From assembly GCA_036399055.1 (NCBI GenBank), contig DASWNX010000029.1, forward strand, positions 186,001 to 250,000: a stretch of DNA of 64,000 bases, written 5' to 3'. The notes beneath the pieces are model-generated. The model did not search any database. It was given only the letters and a program-made list of their open reading frames with translations, and was not told the origin of the DNA. The stretch is from Jatrophihabitans sp. GTDB taxonomy: Bacteria > Actinomycetota > Actinomycetes > Mycobacteriales > Jatrophihabitantaceae. This document shows, piece by piece, positions 10,484-18,216 of this stretch. Position 1 is the first letter of the stretch. Every line of letters begins with the position of its first letter. Made by a program: the position numbers and the translations under genes.

Positions 10484-10850
10484 CCAGCATGTCGATCAGC
10501 GACGCCACATTCGCGGTCTCGGGCTGCACGTCCACCCGCAGCCCGAACTCGCGCGCCGTAGCCGCGGTCTGCGGCCCGATGCAGGCCACCACCGTCTTGT
10601 TGTGCGGCTTGCCGGCGATGCCGACCAGGTTGCGCACCGTCGAGGACGAGGTGAAGCAGACCGCTGGAAGCCGCCGGACTTGATGGCGTCGCGGATCTCG
10701 GCCGCCGGCGGCGCCGCTCGAACGGTCCGGTAGGCGGTCACGTCGTCGATCTCCCAGCCGCGCTGGCGCAGCCCCTCGGCCAGTGTCTCGGTGGCGATGT
10801 CGGCCCGCGGCAGCAGCACCCGGTCGATCGGGTCCAGCACGTCGTCATGC
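10484..10850 (-). pseudogene. hemD: Frameshifted fragment of uroporphyrinogen-III synthase
   Basis: Two minus-strand frames together give a HemD C-terminal half. The first reads DRVLLPRADIATETLAEGL up to IKSGGF. The second continues from VCFTSSSTVRNLVG through CIGPQTAATAREFGL to ASLIDML. The frames join near 10,665, where one base seems missing (GGCTTC-CAGCG-GTC where a GAC GCG GTC type sequence is expected). The N-terminal half is absent. HemD closes the tetrapyrrole ring in heme, siroheme and cobalamin synthesis, so a functional copy must exist elsewhere. The fragment is divergent from a broken nirA piece, suggesting both came with one siroheme/nitrite-related segment. Confidence 0.75.
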
Positions 10851-10949
10851 GGGCATCCCTGATACCAGTGCTCAACCTGTTGAGAATCCTTCGTCCTGAT
10901 GTACCACCCCGAAACGGGGCAATTGTGAAGGGAATGCGGCCGGCATGGC

Positions 10950-11302
10950 AGCAGGCAAGGGGCAAGGGGCAAGGTCAGTGGGCGCTGGGCTATCGCGAAC
11001 CCCTGAACCCCAAGAGCGCAGCAAGCGCGACACCGACGGTCTGCTGGTCAAGCAGCGGATCATCGACATCTACCAGCACACCGGGTTCGACGGCATTGAT
11101 CCCGGTGACCTGCGCGGCCGGTTCCGCTGGTACGGCCTCTACACCCAGCGAGCCCAGGGCATCCCCGGCGGCCGGACCGCCATCTTGGAGCCTGAGGAGC
11201 TCGAGGACGAGTACTTCATGCTCCGGGTCCGGATCGACGGCGGCCCGGTTGACCTCGGACCAGCTCCGAATGATCGGCGACATCGCCACTAAGTACGGAT
11301 CG
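10950..11302 (+). pseudogene. nirA: Twice-frameshifted N-terminal fragment of nitrite/sulfite reductase
   Basis: Three plus-strand frames add up to the start of a ferredoxin-dependent nitrite/sulfite reductase. The first contains GQWALGYREPLNP, to about 11,011. The second contains GFDGIDPGDLRGRFRWYGLY and LEPEELEDEYFMLRVRIDGG. The third contains LTSDQLRMIGDIATKYG, from about 11,250. Shifts lie near 11,012 and 11,245. Everything downstream is missing, including the Cys motifs for the Fe4S4-siroheme centre, so no enzyme can be made. It lies between the hemD fragment and the intact small gene at 11,466, in a stretch of gene debris. Confidence 0.8.
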
Positions 11303-11465
11303 CCACCCACGCCAGTTCCGGCCGGATACCCTGGCGCTCCTCGGCATCTGTGCACCAGGGAGGTGCACAGACAGCAATCGCCTTGTCGATCGGTTCGCTG
11401 GTACCCAGCTCTGCCAGAGTTCGCCTCACCGGTAAGCGCGGATGGCTGGATGCGAGGATGTGCAC

Positions 11466-11876
11466 ATGACCCATCCCGTTGCTGACCCGCGTGCCGTCGC
11501 CGACCCGCGCGCCGTCGCTGAGTACCGCATTCCCGCTCCCGCCCTGCTGGCCGGTGACCTGGTGAACACCGCGCCGGGCGGTGAGGACGACTGGCAGCAG
11601 GTGCTGTCGGTGCACACCGCCAAGACGCCCGGCGACGACGCCGACGCGGCCGCGCTGATCGCCGAGATCGGTGACCGGTACGTGATGGTCCGGCTGACCG
11701 ACGTGGCCCCGGTGGACAGCCCGGTGTACTTCGAGGAGGGCACGGCCCTGGCCTACGGCCTCGACGGCGCCGACGACGGCCCGGTCACCGACGTGCTGTC
11801 CGAGCCCGACGCGGTCCGGACCTTCCTCTACACCCGCTTCGAGCTGGTGACCGTCCGCTCGCGTCCCACGATCTAG
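11466..11876 (+). CDS. Hypothetical protein, 136 aa, with hexapeptide repeat at N-terminus
   Basis: I do not recognise the family. The ATG at 11,466 has AGGA about eight bases upstream. The product is acidic and soluble. Near the N-terminus the hexapeptide VADPRA occurs twice in tandem (11,478-11,513, 18-bp unit), and a third degenerate unit follows. The rest is a compact alpha/beta-looking segment with WQQVLSVHTAKTP, DRYVMVRLTD and TVRSRPTI at the end. A decayed copy of its 3' half lies at 297-505. It stands alone, upstream of the rpsT promoter. Confidence 0.65.
   Translation: MTHPVADPRAVADPRAVAEYRIPAPALLAGDLVNTAPGGEDDWQQVLSVHTAKTPGDDADAAALIAEIGDRYVMVRLTDVAPVDSPVYFEEGTALAYGLDGADDGPVTDVLSEPDAVRTFLYTRFELVTVRSRPTI
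11478..11513 (+). repeat. 18-bp in-frame tandem repeat (2 units)
   Basis: Two 18-bp units each encode VADPRA, with 16 of 18 bases identical. A third unit starting GTCGCTGA is partly preserved. It belongs to the group of 18-bp repeats also seen in five-copy or smaller arrays at 19,303, 22,285, 32,440 and 34,182. Confidence 0.8.
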
Positions 11877-11937
11877 CAGTCCCGCCGCTCGGCTGACCCG
11901 ACTGCTCAAGTCGCGGCAGGCCTCCTTGGCCACTGAT

Positions 11938-11967
11938 TTGGGGGCCGGCCGCGCGCACTGGTAATCT
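11938..11967 (+). promoter_or_regulatory. Candidate rpsT promoter and leader hairpin
   Basis: TTGGGG (11,938-11,943) and TAATCT (11,962-11,967) are separated by 18 bp, compatible with a housekeeping sigma promoter. A perfect 6-bp inverted repeat TCCGGC...GCCGGA (11,978-11,996) lies at the predicted start of the roughly 70-base 5' leader of rpsT. Assigned from sequence only. Confidence 0.45.
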
Positions 11968-12045
11968 GGCGAGGTTGTCCGGCACTCTGCGCCGGAACCA
12001 TCACTACCTTCATTCGGCTCAACGATCGGCATTTGAGGCAACTTC

Positions 12046-12306
12046 GTGGCGAACATCAAGTCCCAGATCAAGCGGATCCGCACCAACGAGGCCGCTCGGC
12101 TGCGCAACAAGAGCACCAAGAGCGCGCTGAAGACCGCGATCCGGTCCTTCCGCACCGCCGCCGAGTCCGGTGACAAGGACAAGGCCACCACTGCTCTGGC
12201 GCACGCCTCGCGGCAGCTGGACAAGGCCGTCAGCAAGGGCGTCATCCACGCCAACCAGGCCGCCAACAAGAAGTCGGCGATGGCGAAGCACACCAGCTCG
12301 CTCTAG
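12046..12306 (+). CDS. rpsT: 30S ribosomal protein S20
   Basis: This 86-residue basic protein binds 16S rRNA early in assembly of the small ribosomal subunit. The sequence begins [20 protein letters not shown], and the highly basic helical N-terminus, overall length and C-terminal [14 protein letters not shown] tail fit S20. The start is GTG, with GAGG seven bases upstream. It is monocistronic, with its own promoter candidate and a strong terminator. Its position divergent from holA is conserved in many actinobacteria. Confidence 0.97.
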   Translation: MANIKSQIKRIRTNEAARLRNKSTKSALKTAIRSFRTAAESGDKDKATTALAHASRQLDKAVSKGVIHANQAANKKSAMAKHTSSL

Positions 12307-12326
12307 GTCGGTTCGCACACTTCAAC

Positions 12327-12360
12327 AGCCCGCGTACCGGCTCCGGCCGGGACGCGGGCT
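12327..12360 (+). terminator. Rho-independent-type hairpin after rpsT
   Basis: A perfect 9-bp stem AGCCCGCGT / ACGCGGGCT (12,327-12,335 and 12,352-12,360) encloses a second GC-rich palindrome, CCGG...CCGG. No good U-tract follows, which is common for actinobacterial terminators. It starts 20 bases after the rpsT stop. Confidence 0.75.
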
Positions 12361-12529
12361 GTGTGCTGCCTGCGTCCGGGACGAGCGGCGCGCCTTCCCT
12401 CGCCTCGCGTCTGGGCTCCGCTCCGGCGTTCCCCCACCGGCGATCACCCATCATGAAGTGTTTGTCCGCTATGTTCGCCTAGCGAGCGAGGCCTTCCGGC
12501 GGCCGCGCACCGGCGAGACGGAGACCTCC

Positions 12530-13438
12530 ATGACTGGCGCAAGAGTGATGACTGGCGCCCGAGCCAAGTCGCTGCCCACCGCGGTGCTGGTCGCCTCGCT
12601 GACGCTGCTCAGCTGGCTGATGGCGCCCGTCACCGCCGCGCACGCGGGCGTCGCCCAGCAGTACATGCAGATCAACATCTGCGGCAACGTCTGCTACGCC
12701 GGCGCCAACACCGCCGGCCAGGACATCGCCAACAGCGCCTACAGCCACGGCGCCCATGTCGTCTCGATCAACGAGGTCTGCGCAAACCAGCTGACCGCCG
12801 CCAAGAACGCCCTGGCGGCCAAGGGCCTGACCTACCAGGCTGTCTTCGGGCAGACGATCGCCGCCGGCAACTCAGCGCTCAACAGCGCCTGCCAGGGCTA
12901 CGGCAACGGCCTGCTCATCCGCCACACCACCAGCACCGCACCGGCTGACAGCGCCGAGCGGATCCTGCTGCCGGACTTCGGAGAGGACCGGATGCTGCTG
13001 TGCGCCCACATCGTCGCGCCCTCCTTCCGGTACTGCGTGACCCACCTGAGCCCCGGCAGCTCCAGCGCGAACGAGCAGAACCGCAACACCCAGGCGATCG
13101 CGGTGGCCAACAAGGTCAACAGCTACACAACGCCGGTCGTGCTGGCCGGCGACTTCAACACCACCCCCGGCAGCTACGTGCTCGACCACATCTACGGCCC
13201 GTACTACACCGGCGCCAACGGGACCGGGCGCTTCCGGGAGGTCGACGCCTGCGCCAGCCGCACCAGCCAGACCAGCACCTGCAACGAGGGCACCCACGAC
13301 GCGCCGTTCACGACCGATCCCAAGATCGACTACATCTTCACGACCAACAACCACTTCACCATCTCAGACGGAGACGCCACGTCCTCGGTGACCTCAGACC
13401 ACGACCCGCTGTTCGGCAGCGTGGTCCGCAACTTCTAA
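12530..13438 (+). CDS. Secreted endonuclease/exonuclease/phosphatase-family protein
   Basis: This is a 302-residue protein with a signal peptide (about residues 1-40, hydrophobic LPTAVLVASLTLLSWLMAP, cleavage near AHAG). It has the metal-dependent EEP fold seen in DNase I-like nucleases and sphingomyelinase-like phosphodiesterases. Visible motifs are SINEV (metal-ligand Glu, about residue 80), THLSPG, the catalytic GDFNTTPGS near 206, and the terminal SDHDPLFG. Several Cys residues suggest disulfides outside the cell. The ATG at 12,530 was chosen, and a second in-frame ATG six codons on is also possible. The exact substrate cannot be read from sequence. Confidence 0.85.
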   Translation: MTGARVMTGARAKSLPTAVLVASLTLLSWLMAPVTAAHAGVAQQYMQINICGNVCYAGANTAGQDIANSAYSHGAHVVSINEVCANQLTAAKNALAAKGLTYQAVFGQTIAAGNSALNSACQGYGNGLLIRHTTSTAPADSAERILLPDFGEDRMLLCAHIVAPSFRYCVTHLSPGSSSANEQNRNTQAIAVANKVNSYTTPVVLAGDFNTTPGSYVLDHIYGPYYTGANGTGRFREVDACASRTSQTSTCNEGTHDAPFTTDPKIDYIFTTNNHFTISDGDATSSVTSDHDPLFGSVVRNF

Positions 13439-13460
13439 AGGACGGCGGCGGCGATCCGCC

Positions 13461-14447
13461 TCAGCGCTCGCTGCGGGCGGCGGCGATCCGGCGCACCGCC
13501 GACTCCAGCGCGTAGGCCGGGTCGGCGGCCGCTCCCTTGACGTCGGCGTTCAAAGCAGCGACCACGCCTAACGCATGCCGCAGCCCCGGCTCGGTCCAGC
13601 CACCGGCCTGGGTCCGGGCCCGCTTGACCTTCCAGGGCGGCATGCCCAGCGCCGGGGCCAGCCGGAACGGATCGCCCGGCCCCGCGCCGAGCACCCGGGC
13701 CACCGTCCGCACCCCGTCGGCGAGCGCGTCGGCGATCACCACCGCCGGAACCCCGACGTTCAGCGCCCAGCGCAGGTTGGTCACCGCGCCGGCGACGTTG
13801 CCGACCACCGCCTGGTCGGCGACCGCGAACCCGCTGACCTCGGCCTTGCCCCGGTGGTAGGCCGCGACCGCGTCGACGTCGATGGAGCCGCCGCTGTCGC
13901 CGACCAACTGGGCCGCCGTCGCCGAGATCTCGCGCAGGTCGCTGCCGACCGCCTCCATCAGCGCCGCCGCGGCCTCGGGGGTGATCCGGCCGCGGAACCG
14001 GCGCACCTCGCTGCGCAGAAACGCGCGCCGGTCCTCGGCCCGGCTCATCTTGGCGCAGGCGATCTCGGCCGGCTTGGCCTTGCGGACGGCGTCGAGCACC
14101 GCCTTGCCCTTCGCGCCGCCCAGGTGCTGGACGACGACCGTCGAGTCGGGGTCGGTGTCCAGCAGCAGCGGCACGATCGTCTGCACCCGGGCTGCCGGCA
14201 GGTCCTGAGCCGAGCGCAGCACCACCAGCCGGCGGCCGCCGAACAGCGACGGGCTCAGCAGCTGCAGCAACTCGGCCGGCTCGACCACGCCGGCTTCGGC
14301 CTCGTGCACCTCGGCGTCGGGGTCCTCGGCGAGAACGGCGTTGCGCAGGTCCTCCAGCGCGCGGCTGATCAGGAACTCCTCATCCCCCACGACCAGGGTC
14401 AGCGGGGCAATCGCAGGGTCAGCGGCACTTCCGGCGGCGGGTGGCAC
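13461..14447 (-). CDS. holA: DNA polymerase III delta subunit
   Basis: This 328-residue AAA+-type subunit of the clamp loader opens the beta sliding clamp and places it on primed DNA. The N-terminus reads LTLVVGDEEFLISRALEDLR, the usual HolA beginning, and length and the helical C-terminal collar region (QAVVGNVAGAVTNLRWAL) match the family. The start codon is GTG. It is convergent with the secreted phosphodiesterase gene. holA next to rpsT and the com genes is typical actinobacterial synteny. Confidence 0.93.
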   Translation of the reverse strand: MPPAAGSAADPAIAPLTLVVGDEEFLISRALEDLRNAVLAEDPDAEVHEAEAGVVEPAELLQLLSPSLFGGRRLVVLRSAQDLPAARVQTIVPLLLDTDPDSTVVVQHLGGAKGKAVLDAVRKAKPAEIACAKMSRAEDRRAFLRSEVRRFRGRITPEAAAALMEAVGSDLREISATAAQLVGDSGGSIDVDAVAAYHRGKAEVSGFAVADQAVVGNVAGAVTNLRWALNVGVPAVVIADALADGVRTVARVLGAGPGDPFRLAPALGMPPWKVKRARTQAGGWTEPGLRHALGVVAALNADVKGAAADPAYALESAVRRIAAARSER

Positions 14448-14558
14448 ACCGCCATCGTGTCACGCGGGTGCGACGAGGCGCCCCCGCGTCCCCGCCGCAC
14501 CCGCGTCAAGCGGGGCCGAGTCGGCTTCCAGCCCGGGCCGGCCCCTCACCCGGACCGC

Positions 14559-15221
14559 TCAGGAGTCGGTGAACCGCAGGCTCGGCCCGCCGCGCAGCCG
14601 CCCGGCCGGCAACCTGCGTCCGCAGATCACCAGAGCCAGGTCCTGAGCCGCGCCGAACACCGGCTCCCCCGTTCCAAAAGACCAGTCGAGGTCCTCAGCG
14701 CGCAGCTCGACGCCGTCCAGCGCGGCGCCGAAGTGCTTGAGCGACTTGGGTTTGGTGACGGCGTCCAGGACGACCCGCAGCCGATCCTCGGGCACCCGCC
14801 GGTCCAGGCCCAGCCCCACAGTGACGTCCAGGCCGTGGATCACGTCATGCGTCAACGTCCCCTCGTACCCGACACCCGCCGCCTTGCGCGCCGACTCCGC
14901 GGAGTCAGCCATCACCGACACCAGCTGACCCGGCGGCGCCGAGCCGTCTCGCCGAGCGCAACGGTCGACCATCCGGTGGAAGCGCCCGCCCGACCTGGCC
15001 AGCTCGGACAGAAACCGCGCCGCGGAGTAGCCGTAGAGCATCTCCATGTGCGCGACCACCTCACGCACCCGCCATTGCGAGCACAGCGTCGGGGCGTTCC
15101 AGGACTCCTCCGGCAGGCCGCTGAGCACCGCGGCCAACTCCCGGCGCTCGGCCGTGATCAGTTCCTTCAGCTGGGTGTCCGCCGGCGACGCTGCCATCGC
15201 AGAGGAACCGGCCTCAGCCAT
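14559..15221 (-). CDS. DinB/maleylpyruvate-isomerase-N-domain protein
   Basis: This 220-residue protein of the mycothiol-dependent maleylpyruvate isomerase/DinB four-helix group begins with LKELITAERRELAAVLSGL and has the typical W-x-x-x-x-L-C-x-x-W-R-V-R-E-V-V-A-H-M segment. These proteins often bind a metal and transfer or use mycothiol, but the substrate here is unknown. It is the last gene of a three-gene operon and overlaps the AHSA1-domain gene by 8 bases. Confidence 0.8.
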   Translation of the reverse strand: MAEAGSSAMAASPADTQLKELITAERRELAAVLSGLPEESWNAPTLCSQWRVREVVAHMEMLYGYSAARFLSELARSGGRFHRMVDRCARRDGSAPPGQLVSVMADSAESARKAAGVGYEGTLTHDVIHGLDVTVGLGLDRRVPEDRLRVVLDAVTKPKSLKHFGAALDGVELRAEDLDWSFGTGEPVFGAAQDLALVICGRRLPAGRLRGGPSLRFTDS

Positions 15222-15687
15222 CTGAGGCGGGTCGGGCGTCGGCGGTGAGGGACTGCAGGTAGCCGGCGAAGCGATCCAGCGACGAGGCGAAGCCGGCTTG
15301 AGCCTGCGGGCTGCGGTACGCCTCCGGCACGTTGGCCTGGTGGATCCGCACCTCGGTGCGGGAGCCGCCGAGGTCGGAGAAGCTCGAGGTGGTCCTCATC
15401 CCGCTGCCCGGCTCGTTCCACACCAGCCTCTCGGGCTCCACGACCTCGACGTAGACCGCCCGGGTCGGGTACTGGCTGCCGTCGCCGTCGTTGACCATGA
15501 CGGTCTCGAACACCCCGCCCGGGCGCGCGTCGACGGTGATGCTCTGCAGGGGCGTGCTCATCCCGACGGGCCCCCAGAAATGGGTCAGGTGCTCCGGTTC
15601 GATCATGCAGCGGAACACCAGCTCTCGGGGCGCCTCGAAGACCCGGGTGTAGACGAGTTCGCCAGGTTCGGATTGGACGTCGCTCAT
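15214..15687 (-). CDS. AHSA1/SRPBCC-domain protein
   Basis: This 157-residue protein with the Bet v1-like START/SRPBCC fold has the opening ...LVYTRVFEAPRELVFRCM, HLTHFWGP and a GGVFETVM segment of the AHSA1 (activator of Hsp90 ATPase-like) family. It is translationally coupled (ATGA overlap) to an upstream ArsR regulator. This pairing is very common in actinobacteria and suggests that the regulator controls it. Likely a small-molecule binding or stress-related protein. Confidence 0.87.
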   Translation of the reverse strand: MSDVQSEPGELVYTRVFEAPRELVFRCMIEPEHLTHFWGPVGMSTPLQSITVDARPGGVFETVMVNDGDGSQYPTRAVYVEVVEPERLVWNEPGSGMRTTSSFSDLGGSRTEVRIHQANVPEAYRSPQAQAGFASSLDRFAGYLQSLTADARPASDG

Positions 15688-16061
15688 GGGGCCATTCCCT
15701 TTTCGTCAGTGGGGCGTTCGTGGGTTGTGGTGGGGTGCTGGAGGTGGCGCAGGTGCTCGTCGAGCTTGTCGAAGCGCTGCGTCCAGACCCGCCGGTTCTG
15801 CTCGATCCAGTCCAGGGCCGAGTCCAGCGCCTCTCGCTCGAGGTGGCAGGGCCGGAACTGGGCCTGCCGGGTGCGTGAGATGAGCCCGCAGCGTTCGAGC
15901 ACCTTGAGGTGCTTGGAGATCGCGGGCAGGCTCAGGTCGAACGGCTCGGCCAGCTCGTTGACCGTGGCGTCCGCTCGGGCCAGCCGGGCCACCATCGCGC
16001 GGCGGGTCGGATCGGCCAGCGCGGTGAAGGTGGCGTCGAGCTGGTCGTCTGTCACGGTCAT
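15684..16061 (-). CDS. ArsR-family winged-helix repressor
   Basis: This 125-residue regulator has the ArsR HTH: LADPTRRAMVARLARADATV, then FDLSLPAISKHLKVLERCGL as the DNA-recognition helix region. No metal-binding Cys pair is visible, so it probably senses something other than arsenite or heavy metals. It heads the operon with the AHSA1 and DinB-like genes. A perfect inverted repeat just upstream (16,102-16,117) is its likely operator. Confidence 0.9.
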   Translation of the reverse strand: MTVTDDQLDATFTALADPTRRAMVARLARADATVNELAEPFDLSLPAISKHLKVLERCGLISRTRQAQFRPCHLEREALDSALDWIEQNRRVWTQRFDKLDEHLRHLQHPTTTHERPTDEKGMAP

Positions 16062-16101
16062 GTCTGTCTCCTCGGCTGCACCTATTTCACCAGACGGTTA
16101 T

Positions 16102-16117
16102 TTAGCTGTCAAGCTAA
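16102..16117. promoter_or_regulatory. Candidate ArsR operator
   Basis: TTAGCT-GTCA-AGCTAA is a perfect 6-bp inverted repeat in the short region between the divergent ArsR gene and the reductase gene at 16,198. AT-rich palindromes of this type are usual ArsR-family operators, so one site could control both directions. Confidence 0.6.
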
Positions 16118-16197
16118 CTATGTGGACGGTAGCCTCCGTGTCACAGTCGACAGACGCGGTCGCCGCTTTCGGGCATCGCCGCTCTATGGAGGTTCTC

Positions 16198-16833
16198 GTG
16201 CGATCGGTCACCTGCCAGCTCGCGGTGTCACTCGACGGTTTCATCGCCGGGCCGAACCAGAGCCTGGAGAATCCGCTCGGCGAGGGCGGGATGCGCCTGC
16301 ATGAGTGGGTGTTCTCGACCGCCAGCTGGCGCGCGCAGCACGGCCTGGACGGCGGTGAGCACAACACTGACTCCGAGGTCGTCGCCGAATCCACCCAAGG
16401 AGTGGGCGCCTACATCATGGGACGCAAGATGTTCGGCGGTGGCGAGGGGGCCTGGCAGGAGAGCTGGACAGGTTGGTGGGGGGACGAACCGCCCTACCAC
16501 GCGCCGGTCTTCGTGCTGAGCCACCATCCGCGCCAGCCGCTGGTGATGCAGGGCGGCACCACCTTCACCTTCGTCAACGACGGCATCGAGGCCGCGCTCG
16601 AACTGGCCCGAGCAGCTGCCGGCGACCAGAACGTCGCGATCGCCGGTGGCGCCAACACCGTCCAGCAGTACCTGGCGGCCGGCCTGCTCGACGAGCTGCA
16701 CCTGCACCTGGTCCCGGTCGTCCTGGGCGCCGGCGAGCGGTTGCTGGTCGACGTCGGAAACCCGATGCTGCAGCCGACGCAGGTGATCGCCTCACCGGCT
16801 GTCACCCACCTGAAGTACCGGGTGGTGCGCTAG
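16198..16833 (+). CDS. Dihydrofolate-reductase-like (RibD C-terminal) protein
   Basis: This 211-residue protein of the RibD-C/DHFR-fold group is probably an NADPH-dependent reductase of unknown substrate. It shows CQLAVSLDGFIAGP at the start, YIMGRKMFGG in the middle, and the cofactor-region signature VAIAGGANTVQQYLAAGLLD followed by PVVLGAGERLL. I chose GTG at 16,198 because GGAGG lies five bases upstream. An in-frame ATG at 16,186 would add four residues but overlaps that ribosome site. It is divergent from the ArsR operon and shares its operator region. Confidence 0.87.
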   Translation: MRSVTCQLAVSLDGFIAGPNQSLENPLGEGGMRLHEWVFSTASWRAQHGLDGGEHNTDSEVVAESTQGVGAYIMGRKMFGGGEGAWQESWTGWWGDEPPYHAPVFVLSHHPRQPLVMQGGTTFTFVNDGIEAALELARAAAGDQNVAIAGGANTVQQYLAAGLLDELHLHLVPVVLGAGERLLVDVGNPMLQPTQVIASPAVTHLKYRVVR

Positions 16834-16882
16834 CGGCGCGCTTGTCCGCGCGCGCCGGCGCCGGCACTCGCACCGGTCGCGT

Positions 16883-17347
16883 TCAGACGCTCTCGGTGTG
16901 GTGCTGGGCGCGCAGGTCGCGCAGCAGGTCCACCGTCAACTCCGTCCCGGCCTCGACGGCGGTGTGCACGTCGCGGAAGTACTGCTCGTAGCCGGGCGGG
17001 GTGTACATGCACAGCGCCACGGCCGCGACCTCGTCGCTGGCGTTGCGAAAGCCGTGCACCGCGCCGCGCAACGCCGAGGCCAGGTCACCCGGTTCGAGCA
17101 CTGCCTCCCCGTCACCGGTCGCCACGGTCAGTCGACCGGACAGCACGTAGAAGTGCTCGTCGTGGGCCCGGTGGATGTGCGGGCGGGCGCCCAGAGTGGC
17201 CGGCGGCACCGTGAACCGCTCGATGCCGAACCGGCCGTCGGTGTGCCGGCCGGTGAGCTTGAACAGGTGCTCCACGCCGGCGGCGTCGATCAGCTCACCC
17301 TCACCGGTCCGGACGACGGTTGCTCGGGGCTGCGGCGAGGTCGGCAC
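16883..17347 (-). CDS. Cupin-domain protein
   Basis: This 154-residue single-domain cupin shows cupin motif 1 as HIHRAHDEHFYVLSG (His, His and Glu/His ligands, G-x5-H-x-H-x-x-x-x-E style) and motif 2 as GDLASALRGAVHGFRN (P/G-x-x-x-H). A metal-binding beta-barrel enzyme or binding protein is likely, but the substrate is unknown. The start is GTG. It is convergent with the reductase gene and divergent from the methyltransferase gene. Confidence 0.85.
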   Translation of the reverse strand: MPTSPQPRATVVRTGEGELIDAAGVEHLFKLTGRHTDGRFGIERFTVPPATLGARPHIHRAHDEHFYVLSGRLTVATGDGEAVLEPGDLASALRGAVHGFRNASDEVAAVALCMYTPPGYEQYFRDVHTAVEAGTELTVDLLRDLRAQHHTESV

Positions 17348-17446
17348 CGCACCACTATGGCCGAGGGCCGCGCCGAACGCTGGGACGGCTCGGCGTCAGC
17401 GCCCGGTCCGACGCTCGGTGTCAGCGCGTCTGGCACTCTGGCGCCC

Positions 17447-18211
17447 ATGCCCGCCGATTCGCTGTTCGACCGATTGCTCGCCGAGGCGGAGGCGGCGCCG
17501 GTGCAGGGCTGGGACTTCTCCTGGTTCGACGGGCGGGCCAGCGAGCAGCGCCCGTCCTGGGGCTACGCCGAGCTGATGAGGCGCCAGATGGCGGCGGCCG
17601 GCTCGGCGCTGGACCTGCAGACCGGTGGCGGCGAGGTGCTGGCCGGCGTCCCCGCGCCACCGGCCCTGTTGTGCGCGACCGAGTCGTGGCCGCCGAACGT
17701 CCAGATCGCCCGCCGCAACCTGGCCCCGCTGGGCGCCTCGGTCGTCCAGGCCGAGGACGGCCAGCCGCTGCCGTTTCGGTCTGAGACCTTCGACCTGGTG
17801 GTGAGCCGGCACCCGACCGTGGTGCTGTGGCACGAGATCGCCAGGGTGCTGCGCCCCGGTGGCCGCTACCTGTCCCAGCAGATCGGCATCGGCTCCAACC
17901 GGGAGCTGTATGAGTACCTGATGGGGCCGCAGCCGCATCCGGAGGGCGATGGAAGCGAGCGCGCTCTTCGGGAGCTGACCGCGGCCGGGCTGGACGCCGA
18001 GAACGTCCGGCACGAGTCGCTGGAGGTCCGCTTCGACGACATCGCCGCCGTGGTGGTGTTCCTGCGCAAGGTGATCTGGACCGTCCCGGACTTCTCGGTG
18101 TCGCGTTACCGTGACCGGCTCGCCGAGCTGCACGAGCAGATCCAGCGAACCGGGCCGTTCGTCTCGCACTCCCAGCGGGTGCTGGTTCAGGCCTTCAAAC
18201 CGGCCGGTTGA
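17447..18211 (+). CDS. SAM-dependent methyltransferase (class I fold)
   Basis: This 254-residue protein shows motif I as LDLQTGGGEVLAG, an acidic post-I region (ATESWPPNVQIARRNL), the FDLVVSRHP segment, and HEIARVLRPGGRYLSQQIG (post-III), all typical of methyltransferase family 11. The substrate is unknown. The ATG at 17,447 follows shortly after the divergent cupin start, and longer in-frame extensions upstream look non-coding. It ends six bases before the convergent anti-sigma-like gene. Confidence 0.87.
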   Translation: MPADSLFDRLLAEAEAAPVQGWDFSWFDGRASEQRPSWGYAELMRRQMAAAGSALDLQTGGGEVLAGVPAPPALLCATESWPPNVQIARRNLAPLGASVVQAEDGQPLPFRSETFDLVVSRHPTVVLWHEIARVLRPGGRYLSQQIGIGSNRELYEYLMGPQPHPEGDGSERALRELTAAGLDAENVRHESLEVRFDDIAAVVVFLRKVIWTVPDFSVSRYRDRLAELHEQIQRTGPFVSHSQRVLVQAFKPAG

Positions 18212-18216
18212 GAGAT

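Noticed and set aside
12170..12529. An N-terminal extension of the secreted phosphodiesterase
   Set aside because: It would overlap rpsT in another frame and pass through the rpsT terminator; a signal peptide starts cleanly at 12,530.
15298..16197. A longer upstream extension of the DHFR-like reductase
   Set aside because: The extension runs antisense through the AHSA1 and ArsR genes, has no conserved sequence, and a good ribosome site precedes the GTG at 16,198.
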